A stretch of 33,918 bases of DNA from Hyphomicrobiales bacterium (GCA_017305555.1 JAFKKM010000056.1:1-33918), one strand, 5' to 3'. Positions 24,598 to 31,242 are shown, numbered from the stretch's first letter. Made by a program: numbers and translations. Notes: a model not told the origin generated them from the sequence alone.

Positions 24598-24901
24598 TGC
24601 CGTCCTCCGTGAGGTGATCGATGATGGCGCCGACGATCGCCGTGGGGTTGCCGGCGCTGTCGCGTGAAATGGCGCGCTTGATGGTTTCGAGCGGCGTCCC
24701 GTGCTGTAGGGCCAACGACAGCACCACCGCGGCATCGCGCGCGGTGGCCTGCACGTCTTGCCCGGTCTTGCCGCCGTCGATGAAGACCTCGCCGGGCGTA
24801 CCGTCAGCATAGAAGCCCACCGTCACGTAGAACTGTTGATTCCAGAAGCGGATCGGGAATGTTTCCGAGGCGCGGCGTTGCGGAAGAATTTGGCGGGTCA
24901 T
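24584..24901 (-). CDS. TSCPD-domain protein (ribonucleotide reductase C-terminal-like)
   Basis: A 105-residue protein from ATG 24901, with a GAGG site in the upstream gene's stop region. The body matches the TSCPD domain found at the C-terminus of B12-dependent ribonucleotide reductases and as a stand-alone protein: FYVTVGFYADGTPGEVFIDG, GKTGQDVQATARDAAVVLSL, ALQHGTPLETIKRAI. No large reductase subunit gene is present in the window. It may act with a host NrdJ-type enzyme or do something else in nucleotide metabolism. Translationally linked to the LuxR-type gene (14-bp overlap). Confidence 0.75.
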   Translation of the reverse strand: MTRQILPQRRASETFPIRFWNQQFYVTVGFYADGTPGEVFIDGGKTGQDVQATARDAAVVLSLALQHGTPLETIKRAISRDSAGNPTAIVGAIIDHLTEDGIAGA

Positions 24902-24909
24902 GCCAAGCC

Positions 24910-25299
24910 TCACGCGATCCAAAGAATTTCGCCGGTCGGGGATTTCAGGCCATCAAAGTTCTTGTCGATGATGAATGAGCGCCAAGACGACCATTGACCG
25001 TTTTTCGTCGAAGCGTACTCCGCGATCTGTTCAAGCTGTTCAGGGTGGAGCGTTGCCGCCAGCTTTCCAGCCTTTCGCAGTGCTTTACGCAGCCCATACC
25101 CGATAGGGTCCGAAAGATAGAAATCGCCGCGATCGACAGCCTCTGAAAGCTCTGCGAACGTATACGCCTTGATCGAAGCAGCCGATCCCTCGCCGCTTCG
25201 TCCAGCTTCATGGACTTCAATCTGATTGAGCACCACGATCATCGCCTCAGCGATCTGCTTCGCGTGACCATCAATAGTCGGAGTAATCTGACGAGACAT
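24910..25299 (-). CDS. Hypothetical early protein
   Basis: A 129-residue protein starting at 25299, inside the last 29 bp of the helicase gene, so coupled to it. Helical, polar content: DGHAKQIAEAMIVVLNQIEV (about 10-29) and GYGLRKALRKAGKLAATLHP (about 67-86), with SWRSFIIDKNFDGLKSP near the end. No family is recognised. Company suggests a DNA replication or host-takeover role, by position only. Confidence 0.65.
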   Translation of the reverse strand: MSRQITPTIDGHAKQIAEAMIVVLNQIEVHEAGRSGEGSAASIKAYTFAELSEAVDRGDFYLSDPIGYGLRKALRKAGKLAATLHPEQLEQIAEYASTKNGQWSSWRSFIIDKNFDGLKSPTGEILWIA

Positions 25300-26773
25300 A
25301 TCGACCCTCGCTGAGTTTGTAGTTCATCTTCAAAAGACACGGATAACCAAGTTCGTCGAACCGCGCCTTGCGGTGATAGAAATCCGCCTCGGTCTTGCGG
25401 CCGGTTTCATCAAACATCTTCGGCCGGTGGACGACGAAGCCTTGATCGACCATGTTGTCCCAGTTCTTCGAACCGGAAATATCTTCAAGCAACGGCGGAT
25501 GATTCTTGCGATCTCCACCCATCTTGGCCGGATGCGCGAGGATCTGCACATGCACGTTCATGTCGTGCGCGAACGCGTGGAGATTGCGAAGGCAGCGACC
25601 GATGTATTCGGTCTCCGTCTCATCGCGGGCGCGAGAGGCCTCCATCCGGTTCCACGGATCGGCCTGCACGATGCGGGCTCCGTGGCGAACAACGGCCACC
25701 TCCGCCTTGTCCAGAAACCATTCGAGTGACGGGTTTTGTTCTGGATGCACGACAAACAAATAGCGATCGTCGATCCATTGATCCGCCTTCTTGTGCTCGC
25801 CGAACTCCATGTCCTTTTCGAGCTTGCCGGTCAGAAGCGTGCGGAGGATGCGGCGATAGTGCGGCTTCGGTCGCGTCTCGAATGACGCGATGCAGGCAGG
25901 GACGCTGTACTGTTTAACGACCTGAAACCAGATTTGAGCCCACATCGCCGTCTTCCCATGCCCTGGGTGACCGGTAACAACGCTGAGCGTTCGTGGCGCG
26001 AGCCTGACCTTGCTCTCCCATTCGGCAAAGCCTGGATTCCACAACACAAGCTGCGGCGGGTCGGGTAGTTCTGAAAGTCGATATAACCCCTCTATCGGCC
26101 ATGGCTGGGCGCCGTTGGTGATCAGATCAAGCAGATCCTGCGCGCCATCCTTGCGCAGCATGTCGTTGGCATCCTTGATGCCGTCCGGCCAATCGACGAA
26201 GTGAAACCGTGCCGCACCGAGCAGCCGCACCATATCCGCCCGCAAGGCATGACCCGGACTATCCGCGTCGCCGCACCAGATGAATTTCTTCGCACGACTT
26301 AACCCGGCGCGTAGTGCGTCCTGCACGTAGTCGTAGCCGCGTTGTTCTTTCGGATCATCGGCGGGACGCTCCTTCGCGCCGTTCGGCACCGACAACACGT
26401 ATTGCGGCGGGACACCGGCTTCGACCAACGCACACGCATCGAGCTCCCCCTCGACGATGAACACTCGCGCCATGTCACCTTGCAAAACGGCATCGAGATT
26501 CCAGAAGCACAGCTTGAAGCCGCCGCCAGCAACGAACGCTTTTTCCGGATACGCTCGCGCCTTCCAGCCCTCGCGATACTGGAAGAACACGCCCGATCGT
26601 TTCTGGCCCACGTCAGGAAAAAATACGGTACCTGAGCCGACGGGCAGACGAGCCAAAGTCGCCTCGCTCAGACTTCGCTCGCCGCGCGCCCAAGCGACCG
26701 CGTCCGGGCTCATCGTCGAAGACCGCACCTGAGAACCCGCAGTGCCAGCAGTTATAAATTCCGGAGCATTCAT
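25271..26773 (-). CDS. TOPRIM primase / DnaB-type replicative helicase
   Basis: A 500-residue T7-gp4-like protein lacking its zinc finger in this frame. TOPRIM motifs: VEGELD (107-112) and GDADSPG (168-174), with DAND at 201-204. Helicase: Walker A GHPGHGKT at 268-275, then RARDETETEYIG and VQILAHPAKMGG-type RecA-fold segments (about 385-430). Residues 1-20 look out of frame; sequence conservation seems to begin near Met21 (MSPDAVAWARGERSLSEATL). The missing zinc-binding part is encoded one base out of register immediately upstream (26613-26906), so a +1 shift, a natural gene split or a frameshift error is implied. Confidence 0.88.
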   Translation of the reverse strand: MNAPEFITAGTAGSQVRSSTMSPDAVAWARGERSLSEATLARLPVGSGTVFFPDVGQKRSGVFFQYREGWKARAYPEKAFVAGGGFKLCFWNLDAVLQGDMARVFIVEGELDACALVEAGVPPQYVLSVPNGAKERPADDPKEQRGYDYVQDALRAGLSRAKKFIWCGDADSPGHALRADMVRLLGAARFHFVDWPDGIKDANDMLRKDGAQDLLDLITNGAQPWPIEGLYRLSELPDPPQLVLWNPGFAEWESKVRLAPRTLSVVTGHPGHGKTAMWAQIWFQVVKQYSVPACIASFETRPKPHYRRILRTLLTGKLEKDMEFGEHKKADQWIDDRYLFVVHPEQNPSLEWFLDKAEVAVVRHGARIVQADPWNRMEASRARDETETEYIGRCLRNLHAFAHDMNVHVQILAHPAKMGGDRKNHPPLLEDISGSKNWDNMVDQGFVVHRPKMFDETGRKTEADFYHRKARFDELGYPCLLKMNYKLSEGRYVSSDYSDY

Positions 26774-26906
26774 CGATCTTCACCGAAAGGCATCGGTCGG
26801 TTTTCTTTCGTCTAAGGTGGCTGCACTTGGGACAGGTGACGCGTTGCTCTCCGGACCTGTCCCGCACCCGGATGCCGCGATCTGCAAGCAGCTTCGCTAT
26901 TGCCAT
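26613..26906 (-). CDS. Primase zinc-binding domain (T7 gp4-like), split from helicase frame
   Basis: A reading of 97 residues from ATG 26906, overlapping the upstream DUF1376 gene by 10 bp. Residues 1-66 are a primase zinc ribbon: TCPKC (Cys25, Cys28) and YNCWHCGFSG (Cys53, Cys56), preceded by AIAKLLADRGIRVRDRSGEQ. From ~residue 68 the sequence turns into Arg-rich material overlapping the helicase gene in another frame (26613-26773). In T7-type proteins this domain is fused to the TOPRIM/helicase, so this may be the 5' part of one gene joined by a +1 shift near 26710, or a truncated stand-alone zinc finger. Confidence 0.8.
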   Translation of the reverse strand: MAIAKLLADRGIRVRDRSGEQRVTCPKCSHLRRKKTDRCLSVKIDECSGIYNCWHCGFSGAVFDDEPGRGRLGARRAKSERGDFGSSARRLRYRIFS

Positions 26907-27643
26907 GTGACCCCATAGTTCGCCTGTTCCTTGCGCTCGACCGCATCGGCATTCGCTTTCGCTAGCCATCGCGAGACTGGGAAGAACCACTTGCCGTCAC
27001 GCGGCGGATTTTCGGTGTAGTAGTCGTCAGCCGCCTGCAACTCGGCGCGGAGGTCTGGGATCGCCTTGTACGAGGCGCGCCACTTGTCCAAGCTGTCCTT
27101 CGTCAGGCGGACGGTGTTGCCTTCGAAGACGTAGGATTTGCCAGCAGGACGTTCAGGCGCAACAAAATTTGGAAGCTCGTCGGCGGGCGCGGAGGCGCCC
27201 CCTTCTTTTTTCTTTCTGAGAATATGAGCATCTGAGACTGGTTGGTTCTGTGAACCAACCCATTCATGATCTAAGGCGCTGTTTTCGTTATTAGAGGCTC
27301 GTTTTTCAGCCGATTTATCTCCGCCTTTTCTTCCATTTATCTCGAATTTTTCGGCCTCTTTTTTCTCGGATAAATTTTGCCGGTCAAACCGAGGATTGGA
27401 GATTTTACCGTCGTTCACAGTGATCTTGCCGCGGTCAATCAGCGTCTGCTTGATGCAGTTAAAGCGCCTCGTTGAGCAGCCACAGATGCGGGCAAGCTCT
27501 TTGCCGTCGTCGACGATCGGAGCATGTTTCAGATAGAGCAGGTCGAGCAACGTTGAGTAGACGCCCTTCTCTTCAGCCGACAGATGGACTGTCCCAGCGA
27601 TGAAATCGGCAGGAAATCGTTTGTACCAAGGGCGGCTGCTCAT
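26897..27643 (-). CDS. DUF1376 replication-initiation-type protein
   Basis: A 248-residue protein from ATG 27643 (TAATG overlap with the previous gene). Residues 1-45 match DUF1376/YdaU-like phage proteins: SSRPWYKRFPADFIAGTVHL, SAEEKGVYSTLLDLLYLKHA. A winged-helix-like part follows (ELARICGCSTRRFNCIKQTL). The middle is Lys/Glu/Asn-rich and flexible; the C-terminus contains SLDKWRASYKAIPDLRAEL and GKWFFPVSRWLAKANA. Such proteins occupy the lambda gpO position and are thought to load the helicase at the phage origin. Position directly before the primase-helicase fits. Confidence 0.82.
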   Translation of the reverse strand: MSSRPWYKRFPADFIAGTVHLSAEEKGVYSTLLDLLYLKHAPIVDDGKELARICGCSTRRFNCIKQTLIDRGKITVNDGKISNPRFDRQNLSEKKEAEKFEINGRKGGDKSAEKRASNNENSALDHEWVGSQNQPVSDAHILRKKKEGGASAPADELPNFVAPERPAGKSYVFEGNTVRLTKDSLDKWRASYKAIPDLRAELQAADDYYTENPPRDGKWFFPVSRWLAKANADAVERKEQANYGVTWQ

Positions 27644-27834
27644 TAGCGTCCGCCTCCGTGAATGCGACGCCGCACTTCGGCATCCGGCACGAACTCCGCC
27701 AGCCAAGCCGACCATGCACGGCCGGCAGCGAAGCCGTCATCGATATCAAGGGTCGCCAGCGCCTTGTTCTGAGCGGCTATAAACTCACGCCAGAGCCGCT
27801 CAGGCTGCGTCTCCATTCGCTGAACGGACGACAT
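27643..27834 (-). CDS. Small early hypothetical protein
   Basis: A 63-residue protein starting at ATG 27834 in a TGATG overlap with the HTH gene; a TTG one codon earlier is also possible. Content: RLWREFIAAQNKALATLDI then DGFAAGRAWSAWLAEFVPDA, predominantly helical with several Trp. Ends RRRIHGGGR with the stop overlapping the DUF1376 start. No family is recognised. Confidence 0.7.
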   Translation of the reverse strand: MSSVQRMETQPERLWREFIAAQNKALATLDIDDGFAAGRAWSAWLAEFVPDAEVRRRIHGGGR

Positions 27835-28061
27835 CAATGTGCCTCCCGTTCCGACGTGGATGAAACGACCTTGCCCAGCTTCGCCGCCGCCCAGCGGTCG
27901 AGATCATCGACATGGTAGAGCGGGATGCGGCCGACGTACTGCATGGGAGGCCCGCCACCGATGGTGGCGAGCTTGTTGAGAGTGGCAACGGCAATGGGGA
28001 TGCCGTGTTTCTCCGCCAGATAGGCCGGCACCTGTTTGCGACGAAGGCGAGGGTTGCTCAT
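27834..28061 (-). CDS. HTH (excisionase/MerR-like) DNA-binding protein
   Basis: A 75-residue protein with ATGA/TGATG overlaps on both sides. The sequence RRKQVPAYLAEKHGIPIAV followed by TLNKLATIGGGPPMQYVGRI and YHVDDLDRWAAAKLG has the layout of the winged HTH_17 (excisionase-type) domain: recognition helix, a GGPP wing-like turn with the common pattern P-x-x-x-GR-x-x-Y, and a C-terminal helix. It could be the excisionase, or a regulator or replication accessory. Placement in the early operon, away from the integrase, fits either. Confidence 0.75.
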   Translation of the reverse strand: MSNPRLRRKQVPAYLAEKHGIPIAVATLNKLATIGGGPPMQYVGRIPLYHVDDLDRWAAAKLGKVVSSTSEREAH

Positions 28062-28396
28062 GCCGGCACCTGCCCGTCCTGCTTGATCTGTTCGATCTCG
28101 CGATGCGCCCTGTCCAGTTCCTGCGTGACGTTACGCAAGGCTTGCTCCGCGCGTTCAGCGCGGATGATGTAAATCGAAGCACCCTTTGCCACCGCCGACG
28201 AGACACTATCCGTGTCGGTGGCAAGTTTGCGAGCAACGTCCCGCGCGATCCATGTGAGCGAATCCACGCGGTCCTGCGGACGATCTCCCGTTTTGTCATG
28301 CGGAAGGTTTAGTTGTTCATCCACAATCGCTTCGAGCAGATGATACAGATGCCAGATATCGGACTGGATATCGTCAAGCGTTGGCGCGGTGCTCAT
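28058..28396 (-). CDS. Hypothetical early protein with C-terminal coiled coil
   Basis: A 112-residue protein, ATGA-coupled on both sides. N-terminal half: DIQSDIWHLYHLLEAIVDEQ and QDRVDSLTWIARDVARKLAT (helical). C-terminal half (about 75-108) is heptad-like with AERAEQALRNVTQELDRAHR then EIEQIKQDG. No family is recognised; likely an oligomeric protein. Confidence 0.65.
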   Translation of the reverse strand: MSTAPTLDDIQSDIWHLYHLLEAIVDEQLNLPHDKTGDRPQDRVDSLTWIARDVARKLATDTDSVSSAVAKGASIYIIRAERAEQALRNVTQELDRAHREIEQIKQDGQVPA

Positions 28397-28638
28397 GCTG
28401 CACCTCGTGGACCAGACGCGAATGCCGTGCGAAACCCGTCCCTGATCGCTTCGGCGTGATCCTGAATTTCCAGGATCAGCCGATACATGCCTTTTTCGAC
28501 ATCTTCATCGAGTTGGGCTCGCGATGTTGCTTCCAGCAGAGCGATATACTCGACGACTGACAGGATGTCGTTTTCAAGCCGGAAGAAGATTTTGCGCGGA
28601 TCGTCGTTCGGGGCCTCGCCTGAATTGAAGGTGCTCAT
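28393..28638 (-). CDS. Small hypothetical early protein
   Basis: An 81-residue acidic, mostly helical protein, ATGA-coupled to its neighbours. Segments: NDDPRKIFFRLENDILSVVE and YRLILEIQDHAEAIRDGFRT. Its composition and helix pattern resemble the next gene downstream, and they may interact, but no family is recognised. Confidence 0.65.
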   Translation of the reverse strand: MSTFNSGEAPNDDPRKIFFRLENDILSVVEYIALLEATSRAQLDEDVEKGMYRLILEIQDHAEAIRDGFRTAFASGPRGAA

Positions 28639-29114
28639 GCGGCACCGCCGATCTGGTGACGGTCATTGAAGCGAGCCGTCGCCTCGTCGGCGGCAGCTTG
28701 CGCGGCGATGACGACGAGATCACCGAGATCGTCTTGCATGTCGGCTTCGAACCCGACGAGCAGATGCCCCCTGCACTCCATTTCGTCGCCGGTGGATGGC
28801 GAGGCCGACTTCGCGACGTTGGCAATCGCCTGCTCGTAATTGAACAGCCACTCCGTGACGTCATCCAGAGCCTTGCCCGCATCGTTGTGGTTATGTGTCC
28901 CTTCCTCCCAGAACCGGGGCTGACATCGGATCGCGCCGGCGACAGATGCCGTCAGGTGCAGGGCATCCCGCAGGGATAGCAGGTCACGCATCGAAAGAGC
29001 GCGCAGCGCACCAAGGTTGATCGTGCAGGTCAGTGGACCGCAAGGCGCCTGCGGATCACGTTTCGCCGGGATTGCATCCATGGCCGGCAAGGTGCTATTC
29101 TTGGGCTTCTTCAT
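28635..29114 (-). CDS. Hypothetical early protein
   Basis: A 159-residue protein starting at 29114, preceded by TGAGGAAAGCCG, which contains the stop of the RHH gene. Contains LGALRALSMRDLLSLRDALH (about 34-53) and DDVTEWLFNYEQAIANVAKS (about 83-102). No family is recognised. As the second gene of the operon starting at the RHH gene it should be among the first expressed on induction. Confidence 0.65.
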   Translation of the reverse strand: MKKPKNSTLPAMDAIPAKRDPQAPCGPLTCTINLGALRALSMRDLLSLRDALHLTASVAGAIRCQPRFWEEGTHNHNDAGKALDDVTEWLFNYEQAIANVAKSASPSTGDEMECRGHLLVGFEADMQDDLGDLVVIAAQAAADEATARFNDRHQIGGAA

Positions 29115-29123
29115 CGGCTTTCC

Positions 29124-29303
29124 TCACAGGGTTGGCTGGTTTTCAAGGCGCGGCGAGATGGCAGTCTCGGCCGCGCCTTTTGCTTTCATCCGCTCCCGAA
29201 TGGCGCGGACGATCTCGGAATTTTGGGAACTGGCGTTCTCCCGGGCCTCAGCCTCGATGAAGGCTTTGGCGTCGGCGGGAAGGCGTAGGGATGTGGCGAT
29301 CAT
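29124..29303 (-). CDS. Arc/Mnt-like ribbon-helix-helix repressor, 59 residues
   Basis: A very short gene from ATG 29303 to TGA 29124; an in-frame stop lies just upstream (29319-29321), so the start is unambiguous. MIATSLRLPADAKAFIEAEA is the strand and first helix of an RHH fold and SSQNSEIVRAIRERM the second helix, as in Arc/Mnt family proteins (compare S-x-N-S/A-E-I-V-x-x-I). It is the first gene of the minus-strand early operon and diverges from a second RHH gene across an operator-rich 120-bp gap. It probably regulates that region and itself, like a Cro-type or Arc-type early repressor. Confidence 0.85.
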   Translation of the reverse strand: MIATSLRLPADAKAFIEAEARENASSQNSEIVRAIRERMKAKGAAETAISPRLENQPTL

Positions 29304-29423
29304 GTTCGGCTCGGCAAATCATTAACCATGCCAATAATGCCAACTTGGCATATGATGTCAAGTCGGCATCATTCCAACTTGGCATTAGGTGTTTATAAAT
29401 CCGCCAGAGGCGCTGGAGTGACC
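29304..29423. promoter_or_regulatory. Divergent promoter region with three 15-bp operators
   Basis: Three near-identical palindromes are seen: ATGCCAACTTGGCAT (29337-29351, perfect), ATGTCAAGTCGGCAT (29355-29369) and ATTCCAACTTGGCAT (29371-29385); centres are 18 and 16 bp apart. On the minus strand TTGACA (29361-29356) and ATTATT (29338-29333) form a promoter with a 17-bp spacer for the 59-residue RHH gene; the first operator fills the spacer and the second overlaps the -35. On the plus strand TATAAA (29394-29399) is a likely -10 for the larger RHH gene, with the third operator at its -35. Binding by one or both RHH proteins is inferred. Confidence 0.8.
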
Positions 29424-29909
29424 ATGGCCAAACCGGGCGACGACTACCAAGGAAATGATCCTCGTTATCCAAGCCAGCAGCAGGATAGATTCATCGTCCG
29501 GTTGCCGGATGGTATGCGCGACGATCTCAAGGTCGAGGCGGCCAAAAATGGCCGGTCGATGAATGCTGAAATCGTGTCCAGATTGGTGGAATACGACAGT
29601 CTAAGGAAGCAAATTGAAATGCTTCATCTGAAATTAGATCGAGCTCAGTTGAGCCGCGATCTTTTGCAGAAGGAAATGGCGGACGTTAGCGACGATCGCA
29701 AGCAACTAGCCGTGATGCGTATTCGTTATGATGAGCAGTCAAACATCGTAAACCAATTAATTTCGATTATTGCTCAAGCAACATCTGCGGACCCGCACAT
29801 TATGCAGATGCTCGCAAACGCGATACGAAAAAATGAGAGCAGCCCAGTCGCTAGTGAGATCGCGAAGCACGTCGAAGCTCGCAAAGGCACCAAGTCTAAG
29901 AAAACCTAG
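29424..29909 (+). CDS. Arc-family ribbon-helix-helix protein with coiled-coil, 161 residues
   Basis: Start ATG 29424, with GGAG seven bases upstream; an upstream in-frame reading would run through the operators and is rejected. Residues ~19-53 form an Arc-type RHH domain: DRFIVRLPDGMRDDLKVEAA then NGRSMNAEIVSRLVEY. Residues ~55-110 are a heptad-rich coiled coil (LRKQIEMLHLKLDRAQLSRD) and the tail is basic (KGTKSKKT). As the only rightward gene at the switch, it is the best candidate for the lysogenic repressor maintained in the prophage, in place of a CI-type protein. The P22 Mnt/Arc immI region is the closest known analogy. Confidence 0.85.
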   Translation: MAKPGDDYQGNDPRYPSQQQDRFIVRLPDGMRDDLKVEAAKNGRSMNAEIVSRLVEYDSLRKQIEMLHLKLDRAQLSRDLLQKEMADVSDDRKQLAVMRIRYDEQSNIVNQLISIIAQATSADPHIMQMLANAIRKNESSPVASEIAKHVEARKGTKSKKT

Positions 29910-30109
29910 ATACTCCCCCGCTGGGGGGATTACCCCGCCGGGTCTCGTTTCCAGAAACGACTCCCCACCGATGAGCAAACTTCTAGCCGAGAAGTTTCGT
30001 TCGCTCGGAAAACTCAGCATAGCGCCGGCGCTGACTTGAGAGATCAATAATTTGCATGGTCGAGCTGGATTGAAGGGGGGGGCGAGACAAACTCGACCCC
30101 CTGAAAGGT
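29910..30109. terminator. Convergent terminator region between RHH and Myb/SANT-like genes
   Basis: Two hairpins lie here. CCCCC-GCT-GGGGG (29915-29927) is 5 bp after the RHH stop. GGGGGGCGAG...CTCGACCCCC (about 30077-30101) is close to the end of the minus-strand gene and has one G-A mismatch. Neither has a long T tract. The first also resembles, at 14 of 17 bases, the palindromes at 30965 and 31008. Apart from these I see no gene. Confidence 0.45.
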
Positions 30110-30733
30110 TCACTCATCCTTCCAGTCAATCACCAACTCCCCACCGAAGAACTCCACGGCCTTCTTGATGTGCCGGATGTTGACGTAGTCCTTCCGCTTG
30201 TTTCGTTTCCGCATACCGTTCTTGCAGAAATACCCGCCGGACTTAAGTTCGTTGTCGAGCGCTTCCAGAGAGATGCCATCTTCCCACGCGCGTAATCTGA
30301 CAGCGTCGAGCAGTGGAATGCGATAAACTTTCGGCCGGTGCCTCGCTCGACTGAGCTCATTGTTAGCGAGCCCGATGTATCGGGCTCGGCCCTGTACCGC
30401 AGCTCGCGAACGCCCCGGTAACATCAGCGATATTTGACGCCAGTTCAGCTTCGGGGTGTGCTCCCTGAGAATGCGATCCTCCTCCGGTGTCCAGTTTTTC
30501 TGTGACTTAAAGGAGCATCCAAGCTTCACCCGGCGCGCAATTAGAGCATTACGCGTCCGCCTTGGAAAAAGGCGCATAATCTCGCCAATTGGCCTATCCC
30601 TGCTCTTCAGAAGGAGAGCATCCTCTTCTTTCGACCAAAGAACGTGCCCGAGCGGTGTTCTTCCTTCGCGCTGCATTCTCTGGCGCGAAGCCTTAGCAAG
30701 AAAGGCTGAACGGGAAAGAAAGCTGATATCCAT
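30110..30733 (-). CDS. Two-repeat Myb/SANT-like DNA-binding protein
   Basis: A 207-residue protein, start ATG 30733 with GGGAG upstream. Two Myb/SANT-like repeats are visible: WSKEEDALLLKSRDRPIGEI with FPRRTRNALIARRVKLG (about 33-72), and WTPEEDRILREHTPKLNWRQ with LPGRSRAAVQGRARYIGL (about 81-122). Each begins W-[ST]-x-EED and ends in a basic recognition helix. The rest (YRIPLLDAVRLRAWEDGISL, then KRNKRKDYVNIRHIKKAVEF) is basic and unassigned. It is probably a phage transcription or replication regulator expressed in the lysogen or early, facing the palindrome-bearing non-coding region at its 5' end. Confidence 0.75.
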   Translation of the reverse strand: MDISFLSRSAFLAKASRQRMQREGRTPLGHVLWSKEEDALLLKSRDRPIGEIMRLFPRRTRNALIARRVKLGCSFKSQKNWTPEEDRILREHTPKLNWRQISLMLPGRSRAAVQGRARYIGLANNELSRARHRPKVYRIPLLDAVRLRAWEDGISLEALDNELKSGGYFCKNGMRKRNKRKDYVNIRHIKKAVEFFGGELVIDWKDE

Positions 30734-31242
30734 CGATGTCTCCCAAAAGCGCGGAATGCGCCGATGGGATTTGCGTTAGCGGCGGCGACACGACGACACG
30801 CTGTCAAGGGATATCCTCTCAATCCCCGCAAACTGTCCTGCGCAGGGCCGAAAGAGGGGAAAGGGCCTGATAACAAAATTGCTACAGATCAAACGGTCGG
30901 ATCTTCCGCATTCCAAACCCGAAAAGCGCGGATCGATTATTACGACTTCCTCGTAAAACTAGCGCTCCCCCGTTTTGGGGACCTCAAACCACCAGCCGCT
31001 AGAGTTTTCCCCAAAACTGGGGAGAACTGATCAGGCGGACAGGAAAGGGCCCACGGCGCGTTGCCGTGCAAAGTTCCCTTGACAGCCGGGAAAAGCCTTT
31101 CGTAGGAACCGATTCCGCTTATTGACTTTTAACGAATATCCCCGATATTCAGCGGTGAAAAGTCGTCCCGCTTAGCCGAACTGTCCCCGGACGGGGTGCG
31201 TGCTTGGCATTCGTCAAGATAGGCGGCGGGACGCAACCCCTT
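30734..31242. promoter_or_regulatory. 509-bp non-coding region with palindromes
   Basis: No convincing gene. Two copies of a 17-bp palindromic element in inverted orientation are present: CTCCCCCGTTTTGGGGA (30965-30981) and its reverse complement with one change, TCCCCAAAACTGGGGAG (31008-31024); centres are 43 bp apart. GAATATC-CCC-GATATTC (31134-31150) is a perfect 7-bp inverted repeat, overlapping a possible plus-strand -10 (GATATT) 16 bp after TTGACT (31122-31127). A TTGACA also occurs at 31079-31084. These are typical of operator sites near a phage immunity or integration region. Promoter assignments are tentative. Confidence 0.55.

Noticed and set aside
30764-31030. 88-codon plus-strand frame in the palindrome region
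   Set aside because: No ribosome binding site and no family; it reads through the 17-bp palindromes, so coding is unlikely.
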